Shown here one piece after another: positions 1 to 5,967 of a DNA stretch of 7,069 bases (its first letter is position 1; each line of letters begins with the position of its first letter). This DNA comes from Brevundimonas sp. (GTDB taxonomy: Bacteria; Pseudomonadota; Alphaproteobacteria; Caulobacterales; Caulobacteraceae). The notes under the pieces are model-generated. The model did not search any database, was not told the origin of the DNA, and worked only from the letters and a program-made list of their open reading frames with translations. Where the stretch lies: NCBI GenBank assembly GCA_020253595.1, contig JADCBH010000071.1:1-7069 (forward strand). Direction: 5' to 3'. The position numbers and the translations under genes were made by a program.

Positions 1-17
1 AGGCGATTCCCGGATGA
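1..17 (+). CDS. possible 3' end of an upstream gene (last codons only)
   Basis: In the frame ending at the TGA of bases 15-17, the visible codons read Ala-Ile-Pro-Gly-stop. This stop would overlap the ATG at 14 as ATGA, the same junction type seen at 3254 and 5964 in this window. That consistency is the only support, since five codons cannot identify a product. A TRAP substrate-binding protein (DctP) is the usual upstream neighbour of a DctQ gene and is the natural guess, but this is inference from context. Alternatively these bases are merely the leader of dctQ, with the AGG at 1-3 as a weak ribosome binding site. Confidence 0.3.
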
Positions 18-508
18 GCGGCCTGGCCTTCGTATCCCGAATGATCAGTCGCGCCACCCTTATGCTTGCGGGCGTGGGTCTCCTGGCCATGACGGGAATC
101 ATCGGTTGGCAGGTGTTCGCCCGCTATGTGCTGAACGCCTCACCGGCCTGGGCTGAACAGGCGGCCCTGGTCCTGCTGATCTGGTACGTCATGATCGCCG
201 CCGCCGTGGGCGTCCGTGAGGGCTTTCACATCGCGCTGGAACTGGGCGAGGGTGCCATGTCCGAACGGGCTAATGGGGTCGTTCGCGTCATCGCCATGAT
301 CGTGACCCTGGCGTTCGGGGCGGCCATGGGCGTCTGGGGCGGAGAGTTGGTCGCGCGGGTTTGGAGTCACGACATCCCGACGCTGGGCCTGTCGCGCGGC
401 TTCGCCTACCTGCCCCTGCCGATTGCGGGCTGGCTCATGGTTTTCTTCGCAATCGAACATCTGATCGCCGAAAGCCGGGGCGAACGTGTGGAACCGCTAT
501 GGCGCTGA
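14..508 (+). CDS. dctQ: TRAP transporter small permease subunit (DctQ family)
   Basis: This 164-residue protein is the small membrane subunit of a tripartite ATP-independent periplasmic (TRAP) transporter, which with DctM imports an organic acid using an ion gradient. Four hydrophobic segments are visible at about residues 14-35, 47-67, 88-109 and 130-151, the usual DctQ topology and length. The family signature runs from residue 35: FARYVLN, then PAWAEQ with Trp46 and Glu48, then the LLIWYV helix, and the VREGFHI segment with His72 after helix 2. The ATG at 14 gives a complete first helix; the next in-frame ATG at 41 would trim the N-terminus. Its end overlaps dctM by 10 bases, so the two are probably translated together. 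The substrate cannot be read from this subunit. The flanking uronate enzymes suggest glucuronate, galacturonate or a related sugar acid (inference). Confidence 0.93.
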   Translation: MSGLAFVSRMISRATLMLAGVGLLAMTGIIGWQVFARYVLNASPAWAEQAALVLLIWYVMIAAAVGVREGFHIALELGEGAMSERANGVVRVIAMIVTLAFGAAMGVWGGELVARVWSHDIPTLGLSRGFAYLPLPIAGWLMVFFAIEHLIAESRGERVEPLWR

Positions 509-1782
509 CAGTCCTGATCGTATCGCTGTTCGTGTTGATGGCTCTGAGGGCCCCGGTCGCCGTGGCACTGGGCGTATCCAGCCTGCTGACTTTCCTGGTG
601 ATGGACGTACCGCCGGTGGTGGCCTTCCAGCAGATGTCTGCGGGCATTTCGACCTTTTCGCTGATGGCCATTCCCTTCTTCATCTTCGCCGGTGACCTGA
701 TGGCTCGGGCGGGAATCGCAGAGCGGTTGGTGCGGCTGGCTTCGGCGTGTCTGGGCAATGTGCGCGGCGGCCTGGGTCCTGTGAACGTCGGGGCGACCAT
801 GATGTTCTGCTCGATCTCGGGTTCGGCCGTGGCTTCGGTTTCGGCCATGGGGTCGACCCTGATTCCGATGATGAGGAAGGAAGGGTACGACGCGGACTAT
901 GCGGTCAATGTGACGACCTGCGCGGCCATCCTGGGCGTGCTGTTGCCTCCGTCGCATAACCTGATCCTCTATGCTGCGGTGAGCGGTGGGGCCTCGGTCT
1001 CGGTGTCGGAGCTGTTCCTGGCCGGCATCGTGCCTGGTGTCATGACTGGCATCATCCTGGCGATCACGGCCTGGCTCGTCGCCGTGCGGCGCGGCTATCC
1101 CAAAGGCGTCTTCCCGGGCTGGGGGGGATTCGGCCGGGCAGCCATCGCGGCGGTCCCGGGGCTGTTCACGGCCGTCATCATCTTCGGCGGCGTGTTGGGT
1201 GGCGTCTTCACGCCGACTGAAAGCTCGGCGGTCGCGGTCATATACACGGCCGTCATCGCCTTCGTTGTCTATAGGACGCTCGGCCTGCGCGACTTCGTCA
1301 AGGCAGCCCAGAACGCGGTCAAGACCACCGCCATGATCATGCTGATCATCGGCACAGCGGCGGCCTTCGGATGGCTCTTGGCATTGAACGAGGCACCCGC
1401 CCGGCTGGCGGAAGGAATGGCCTGGGTGTCCGACAATCCGATCATCATCCTGCTGATGATCAATATCATCCTGCTGGTGCTCGGTACCTTCATGGACATG
1501 GCGCCTCTGGTGATCATCACGACGCCGATCTTCCTGCCCATCGCCATGAATGCGGGAATGAGCCCGGTACAGTTCGGCATCGTCATGATGCTGAACCAGG
1601 GGATCGGTCTGGTGACGCCACCGGTCGGTACGGTCCAGTTCGTCGGTTGCGCCATCGCAGGGATCAAGATCGAAGAGGTCATGAAGACCATATGGCCCTT
1701 CTATGGAGCCTTGGTCCTGGCCTTGCTCGCCGTGACCTACATCCCGGCCGTGACCCTCTGGCTGCCCAGCGTCGTCGGCTGA
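499..1782 (+). CDS. dctM: TRAP transporter large permease subunit (DctM family)
   Basis: This 427-residue polytopic inner-membrane protein is the transport-channel subunit of the TRAP system and has the usual DctM length. Family landmarks are all in place: APVAVALG in the first helix, FFIFAGDLMARAGIA near residues 55-70, SISGSAVAS at 105-113, LLPPSHN at 148-154, an ELFLAGIVPG segment, TPTESS at 238-243 and LVTPPVG at 371-377. The open frame runs back to 361, but the ATG at 499 is chosen because it begins directly with the expected hydrophobic helix; upstream codons lie inside dctQ and encode a hydrophilic, non-family stretch. A weak GGAA at 490-493 sits five bases before this ATG. PPSHN, rather than the more common PPS plus a hydrophobic residue, is as I recall found in a DctM subset near sugar-acid genes; I hold this only loosely. 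The stop overlaps the uxuB start by one base. The periplasmic binding protein is not in the window and should be upstream. Confidence 0.95.
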   Translation: MALTVLIVSLFVLMALRAPVAVALGVSSLLTFLVMDVPPVVAFQQMSAGISTFSLMAIPFFIFAGDLMARAGIAERLVRLASACLGNVRGGLGPVNVGATMMFCSISGSAVASVSAMGSTLIPMMRKEGYDADYAVNVTTCAAILGVLLPPSHNLILYAAVSGGASVSVSELFLAGIVPGVMTGIILAITAWLVAVRRGYPKGVFPGWGGFGRAAIAAVPGLFTAVIIFGGVLGGVFTPTESSAVAVIYTAVIAFVVYRTLGLRDFVKAAQNAVKTTAMIMLIIGTAAAFGWLLALNEAPARLAEGMAWVSDNPIIILLMINIILLVLGTFMDMAPLVIITTPIFLPIAMNAGMSPVQFGIVMMLNQGIGLVTPPVGTVQFVGCAIAGIKIEEVMKTIWPFYGALVLALLAVTYIPAVTLWLPSVVG

Positions 1783-3257
1783 TGCGGCTGTCGGACGCCA
1801 GGCTCGACGGCCTGCCCGCCGACGTGGTCCGGCCCGAGTACAATCGAGCCACGATCAAGCCCGGCGTGGTTCACCTGGGCATCGGGGCCTTCCATCGAGC
1901 CCATCAGGCGGATGTTTTCGACAGGGCATTGGCACGTGGCGACCCGCGCTGGGGCATCCGGGGCGTATCGCTGCGATCACCGGGCGTGCACGATCAACTC
2001 AACCCTCAAGACGGTCTCTACAGCCTGGTCGTCAGGGACGGCGGTGATGTGCAGACCCGCGTCGTTGGCGCGGTCGCCGATGTGATGGTCGCGCCGGAAA
2101 ATCCCGCCGCCGTCGTTTCCGCTCTCGCCGACCCGGACACCCACATCGTCACCCTGACGGTCACCGAAAAGGGCTATCGCCTGGACCCGACCTCCGGTGC
2201 ACTGATCGAGGGGGATCCTGAGGTCGCGGCCGACCTCGCCTCGTTGGACTCTCCACGGACCGCACCCGGCTTTCTCGCGGCGGGTCTCGCCGAACGGAGG
2301 GCGCGCGGGCTCAGCCCTCTGACCGTGATCAGCTGTGACAACCTTCCCCACAACGGCGCGAGGGTCCGTGACGCCGTGCTCGCCGTCGCCCGTCGTCATG
2401 ATCCGGGATTGTCGGACTGGATCGAAGGCTCGTGCGCCTTTCCACAGACGATGATCGACCGCATCGTTCCGGCCACGACCCTGGAAGATCGCCGCGATCT
2501 GGCGGCACGGCTGGGCGTTGAAGACTACGGGATGGTCAAGACAGAGCCCTTCACCCAGTGGGTGATCGAGGACCGCTTCGCAGGCCCCCGTCCAGACTTC
2601 GAAAGCCTGGGCGTCCAGATCACATCGGCGGTCGCGCCATGGGAAGACGCGAAGCTGCGGCTTCTGAACGGTGCCCATTCGGCCATGGCCTATCTGGGCG
2701 GACTCGCCGGGCTGCGTTTCGTGCACGAGGTCGTCGCCGAGCCAGTGTTCGCCGCGTTCGTGGACTGCCTCTGGGACGAGGCCGTCGCCACGCTCGATCC
2801 GCCTGTCGGACTCGATCTGTCGGCCTACAGGGTTGCCTTGAAGGCCAGGTTCGCCAACGCGGCGCTGGAGCACCGCACGCATCAGATCGCCATGGACGGC
2901 TCCCAGAAACTGCCCCAGCGCCTGCTGGCCAGTGCGGCCATGCGGCTGGATCGCGGCCTGCCGATCCACGCTCTCGCCCTCGCAATCGCGGGCTGGATGC
3001 GCTGGCAGGACGGCACTGACGAGACCGGGGCCGCCCATGTCGTGGACGATCCCCTGGCGTCGGAGACGGCCCGCCTGATCGCGCGAACGCTCGACACGCT
3101 GGAACGCGCCGCCGCCCTGCTGTGGCTTGAAGCGGTCTTTCCCAAACGCCTCGCCACCGACCCCCGCTTCACCGCCCCGGTGATGGCTGCCTATGTGCGC
3201 CTGTCGTCGACCGGCGCGCGCGCCGCTGCGGCGTGGGTCGTCAAGGGCGAGACATGA
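1782..3257 (+). CDS. uxuB: fructuronate reductase / mannitol dehydrogenase family (UxuB-type)
   Basis: This 491-residue cytoplasmic NAD(H)-dependent polyol dehydrogenase should interconvert D-fructuronate and D-mannonate, the second inner step of glucuronate catabolism. The N-terminal dinucleotide-binding domain carries HLGIGAFHRAHQ at residues 31-42, TVTEKGY at 126-132 and SCDNLPHNG at 184-192. The C-terminal domain has FPQTMIDRIVP at 220-230, EPFTQWVIED at 255-264 and the catalytic block KLRLLNGAH with Lys291, Asn296 and His299, matching the K...N..H triad of Pseudomonas mannitol 2-dehydrogenase. AMDGSQKLPQRLL at 370-382 is also intact. These segments, as I remember E. coli UxuB, match it far better than E. 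coli UxaB, whose nucleotide-binding region differs. The ATG at 1782 overlaps the dctM stop (TGATG) and no clear Shine-Dalgarno precedes it, suggesting re-initiation after dctM. Because it abuts uxaA, it might also or instead reduce tagaturonate to altronate, and mannitol dehydrogenase activity cannot be excluded from sequence alone. Confidence 0.92.
   Translation: MRLSDARLDGLPADVVRPEYNRATIKPGVVHLGIGAFHRAHQADVFDRALARGDPRWGIRGVSLRSPGVHDQLNPQDGLYSLVVRDGGDVQTRVVGAVADVMVAPENPAAVVSALADPDTHIVTLTVTEKGYRLDPTSGALIEGDPEVAADLASLDSPRTAPGFLAAGLAERRARGLSPLTVISCDNLPHNGARVRDAVLAVARRHDPGLSDWIEGSCAFPQTMIDRIVPATTLEDRRDLAARLGVEDYGMVKTEPFTQWVIEDRFAGPRPDFESLGVQITSAVAPWEDAKLRLLNGAHSAMAYLGGLAGLRFVHEVVAEPVFAAFVDCLWDEAVATLDPPVGLDLSAYRVALKARFANAALEHRTHQIAMDGSQKLPQRLLASAAMRLDRGLPIHALALAIAGWMRWQDGTDETGAAHVVDDPLASETARLIARTLDTLERAAALLWLEAVFPKRLATDPRFTAPVMAAYVRLSSTGARAAAAWVVKGET
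3243..3251 (+). promoter_or_regulatory. ribosome binding site for uxaA
   Basis: The purine-rich stretch AAGGGCGAG ends two bases before the ATG at 3254, with its GGG core six bases upstream. It lies inside the last codons of uxuB. It supports the 3254 start over the further upstream ATG at 3233, which lies inside uxuB and would add seven residues ahead of the SAF-type N-terminus. Confidence 0.6.
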
Positions 3258-4711
3258 GCCTGCTCAGGCTTCATCCAGACGACGATGTCGCGGTGGCCCT
3301 GGCCGACCAGGGTCCGAACATCAGCGCCGGGCACAAGGTGGCCGTCAGGGCGATCGCCGCCGGACACCCGGTCCGCAAGTACGGTCAGGTGATCGGGATC
3401 GCCTCCGCCGAGATTGGCTCCGGCGACTGGGTCCACACCCACAACCTCGTCATGAGCGACGCCGACCGCGCGACCGAGATCGGCGCAGACCGCCGCGCCC
3501 TTGTCGCCTCGGCGGCTACTGCCGCGTGGTCAGGCTATCGTCGCAGCGATGGCCGATGGGGTACGCGCAACACCATCGCTATCCTGACCAGCGTCAACTG
3601 CTCGGCAACCGTCGCTCGACGGATCGCCGTCGCCTTTCCTGCGGATGGACTGCCTGAAGGTGTGGACGATGTGGTGGCCTACACTCATACCGGCGGGTGC
3701 GGCGGTGCCTCCGACGGCGAGGACATCCGGCTGTTGCAGCGCACGCTTGCCGGATACGCGCGCCACCCCAACGTCGCTGCGGTCCTGATCGTCGGCCTGG
3801 GCTGCGAGGCCAATCAGATCCCCGACTGGTTCGTGAAGGAAGGCCTGGCCCCGGGCCCGGCGCTTCGCTCGCTGTCCATTCAGGAGGCCGGCGGGACGCT
3901 CAAGGCCATCGAGGACGGAAAGGCCATCGTCCGAGATCTCATCACCCTCGCGGCAGAAGCTCGGCGTGAACCCGCGCCGGTGTCGGGCCTCGTCGTCGGG
4001 CTACAGTGCGGAGGATCAGATGGGTGGTCGGGCGTCACGGCCAATCCGGCCCTGGGCCGCGCCGTAGACCGACTGATCGCCCAAGGGGGTTCGGCGATGT
4101 TGTCGGAGACCCCGGAGATCTGGGGAGCCGAGCACCTGCTGCTGCGCCGCGCCGACGCGGAAACGGCCGAGCGGCTGATCGCGCGGCTGACCTGGTGGCG
4201 CGACCATGCCTCAGCAAACGGCATGGAACTGAACAACAATCCCTCGCCGGGAAATCTCAAGGGTGGGCTGACGACCATCCTTGAGAAGTCGCTGGGCGCT
4301 GTCGCCAAGGCCGGTTCCGCCCCGCTGGAGGACGTCATTGGCTACGCCCAGCCGCTGAGAAAGCCCGGGCTGAGCTTCATGGACAGTCCCGGTTATGACC
4401 CCTGTTCGGCGACCGGGCAGATCGCCTCCGGGGCCAATCTGATCGCCTTCACCACCGGCCGGGGCTCCGTCTTCGGCTCCAAGCCGTCGCCCTGCCTGAA
4501 GATCGCCTCCAACGCCCGCCTGGCGGGCTGGATGGCCGAAGACATCGACATTGACGCCTCGTCGGTTCTGGAAGGCGAAAGCCTGGACGACGTCGGAGAG
4601 CGCATCTTCCACCGCCTGCTCTCGCTGGCGTCGGGCGACCCCTCGGCATCCGAGATCCTAGGCATCGGCGACGCCGAGTTCGTGCCCTGGCAGAGGGGCG
4701 CTTACCTGTGA
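3254..4711 (+). CDS. uxaA: altronate dehydratase (UxaA family)
   Basis: This 485-residue cytoplasmic enzyme is predicted to dehydrate D-altronate to 2-keto-3-deoxygluconate, the galacturonate-branch step before KDG kinase. The family (UxaA/GarD) is a metal-dependent lyase, with iron or manganese reported for E. coli UxaA. An N-terminal SAF-like domain covers about residues 5-75 (HKVAVRAI...GDWVHTHN). The catalytic part begins at GYRRSDGRWGTRN (94-106) and continues with VNCSATV (Cys116), HTGGCG (Cys149), GLGCEANQ (Cys184) and LQCGGSDGWSG (Cys252). The C-terminal region has NNNPSPGNLKGGLT at 327-340, FMDSPGYDPCSATGQ at 375-389 (Cys384) and TTGRGSVFGS at 400-409. The length is close to E. coli UxaA, so the protein looks complete and fused in the normal way. 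GarD (galactarate dehydratase) belongs to the same superfamily, but length and motifs fit altronate better. Both ends overlap neighbours by four bases. Regulation is probably by the operon promoter, which is not visible here. Confidence 0.93.
   Translation: MSLLRLHPDDDVAVALADQGPNISAGHKVAVRAIAAGHPVRKYGQVIGIASAEIGSGDWVHTHNLVMSDADRATEIGADRRALVASAATAAWSGYRRSDGRWGTRNTIAILTSVNCSATVARRIAVAFPADGLPEGVDDVVAYTHTGGCGGASDGEDIRLLQRTLAGYARHPNVAAVLIVGLGCEANQIPDWFVKEGLAPGPALRSLSIQEAGGTLKAIEDGKAIVRDLITLAAEARREPAPVSGLVVGLQCGGSDGWSGVTANPALGRAVDRLIAQGGSAMLSETPEIWGAEHLLLRRADAETAERLIARLTWWRDHASANGMELNNNPSPGNLKGGLTTILEKSLGAVAKAGSAPLEDVIGYAQPLRKPGLSFMDSPGYDPCSATGQIASGANLIAFTTGRGSVFGSKPSPCLKIASNARLAGWMAEDIDIDASSVLEGESLDDVGERIFHRLLSLASGDPSASEILGIGDAEFVPWQRGAYL
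4692..4698 (+). promoter_or_regulatory. ribosome binding site deciding a GTG start at 4708
   Basis: AGAGGGG lies nine bases before the GTG at 4708, within the last codons of uxaA. It is the best Shine-Dalgarno-like site near this junction. It supports GTG as the start, which in turn gives a complete Sec-type signal peptide; starting at the next in-frame ATG (4741) would remove most of that signal. Confidence 0.6.
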
Positions 4712-5967
4712 TCCGCTCTGTCCTCGTCGGCCTCGTCCTGATGTTGGTGCCGCTTCCGGCGGCGGCGACAACCGCCCGGTTGGCAGAGATCGAGGCGGCG
4801 ATCCGCGACGTCGGGACCCATGCTGCAACGATACTCATCGACGAGACCGGCAAGGGTCGCGCCGACTACGACCTGCTGGCCGGTGAATGGGTGGAGTACG
4901 AGCCGCACTGGCACACGGGTCAGACGGCGCTGGGGCTGATCGAGGCCTGGCGCGTCACCGGCGAACCCGAGTTTCTGGCCGCCGCGCGACGCGCGGGGGA
5001 CTGGTGGATCTCCACCGAGTTCCAGCCACCGCATCCTCTGGCCGGTCTGGTCAACGCTGCCCACGGTGACCGGCTGGGCGATCTGATCAACTTCACCACC
5101 GTGTCGGACGGCACGCCGGGCCTGTTCGCGCTGAGCCGCGCCACGGGCGATCAGAAGTATGCCGACACCGCCACGCGCTCCGGCCGATGGCTGTTCGAGA
5201 ATACCGCCGTGCCGGGCCATCCGGGCCTCTACTACAATATCATCGAGCCGGAGACGGGCGAACTCTGGACCGACCGCTCGCCGCACCATCCAGACGCCAA
5301 CCCCGCCTCCGTCACCCAGGTCGCCCGGCCCAATATCGAGGGTTCTCTGGCCAGCGACATGTGCCGCCACACCGGCGATCAGACCTGGTGCGACCGGTTC
5401 CTCGCCCATGCTCGCACCGTGGTGGACCGTCAGGACGCCAACGGCCTCTGGATGGCGTTCGAGCCCAACGATCCCGATACCGGCCGGGTCCACCCGCGCT
5501 TCAATGTCTGGAATGCCGAGGCCTTGCTCGAGGCCTATGCCCTGAGCCGTGACCCGGCCTTTCTGGAGGCTGCGCTAAAGACGGGCCGGGCGATGGCCCG
5601 GTATCAGGACCGCTGGGGCGGCTTCGCCTATGACCTGAACGTCGATGGCACGTCCCGCCCAGGCTCGATCACCGGATCGGCTACGGCGTTTTCCGGCATC
5701 CTGTGGCTGAGGCTGCGCGACTATGGCGTGGGCGACGAGTTCGACGCCAATATCGACCGCTCCCTCGCCTGGCTTCTGGCCAACCGCTTCGCCGCCGACC
5801 ACCCCGACCCCAACCTGGCCGGCGCCATCCTGGAGACCCGGGCACGCACCGTGGACGGCCGTGTCCGGCTGGTGGTGCGCGATATCGCAGGAGCTTTCGG
5901 CCTTCGGTTCCTGGCGATGGCCTGGCGCGATCTTCAGGGCCAGGACGTGAACGAGACGCTGCCATGA
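4708..5967 (+). CDS. exported protein of unknown function, predicted (alpha/alpha)6-toroid, possible glycan-active enzyme
   Basis: I do not recognise this 419-residue protein as a named family. Seen: a GTG start in a GTGA overlap with uxaA, and an N-terminal Sec-type signal (MIR, hydrophobic residues 4-17, AAA at 18-20, likely cleaved near residue 20). Then come spaced helical pairs beginning at about residues 71, 136, 211, 268, 323 and 394, several sharing a pattern of Gly or aromatic, Ala-rich helix, TGD or SRD turn and a second helix. This periodicity resembles the six-hairpin toroid of GH88, GH105, GH127 and AGE-type epimerases (family knowledge). Conserved-looking loop residues include EYEPHWH (63-69), NFTTVSDGTPG (128-138), LYYNIIEPETGELW (174-187), ARPNIEG (206-212) and HPRFNVWNAEA (262-272). 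Only two cysteines exist, Cys219 and Cys228, able to form a periplasmic disulfide. Placement between uronate catabolism and an exported GH2 enzyme suggests a role in freeing or modifying uronic-acid sugars. Hydrolase, lyase or epimerase cannot be distinguished from sequence alone. Confidence 0.8.
   Translation: MIRSVLVGLVLMLVPLPAAATTARLAEIEAAIRDVGTHAATILIDETGKGRADYDLLAGEWVEYEPHWHTGQTALGLIEAWRVTGEPEFLAAARRAGDWWISTEFQPPHPLAGLVNAAHGDRLGDLINFTTVSDGTPGLFALSRATGDQKYADTATRSGRWLFENTAVPGHPGLYYNIIEPETGELWTDRSPHHPDANPASVTQVARPNIEGSLASDMCRHTGDQTWCDRFLAHARTVVDRQDANGLWMAFEPNDPDTGRVHPRFNVWNAEALLEAYALSRDPAFLEAALKTGRAMARYQDRWGGFAYDLNVDGTSRPGSITGSATAFSGILWLRLRDYGVGDEFDANIDRSLAWLLANRFAADHPDPNLAGAILETRARTVDGRVRLVVRDIAGAFGLRFLAMAWRDLQGQDVNETLP

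Noticed and set aside
361..498. N-terminal extension of dctM from the ATG at 361
   Set aside because: It would lie inside dctQ and add 46 hydrophilic, Arg/Pro-rich residues not found in DctM proteins. The ATG at 499 begins at the first helix.
1441..1460. Inverted repeat ATCATCA - 6 bases - TGATGAT, a possible hairpin
   Set aside because: It falls inside dctM codons for a run of Ile, Leu and Met in a membrane helix; there is no T-run after it, and it is readily explained by codon content.
1371..1781. N-terminal extension of uxuB from an upstream start at 1371
   Set aside because: This stretch overlaps conserved dctM sequence in another frame and reads as low-complexity Gly/His/Asp/Arg. UxuB proteins begin close to the ATG at 1782.
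1977..3038. Minus-strand open frame of 353 codons
   Set aside because: It lies wholly opposite uxuB, whose catalytic and nucleotide-binding motifs are continuous; the antisense product is rich in Arg, Gly, His and Asp with no motif.
4702..5493. Minus-strand open frame of 263 codons
   Set aside because: It lies opposite the gene at 4708, which has a coherent signal peptide, ribosome binding site and helical pattern. The antisense frame has none of these.
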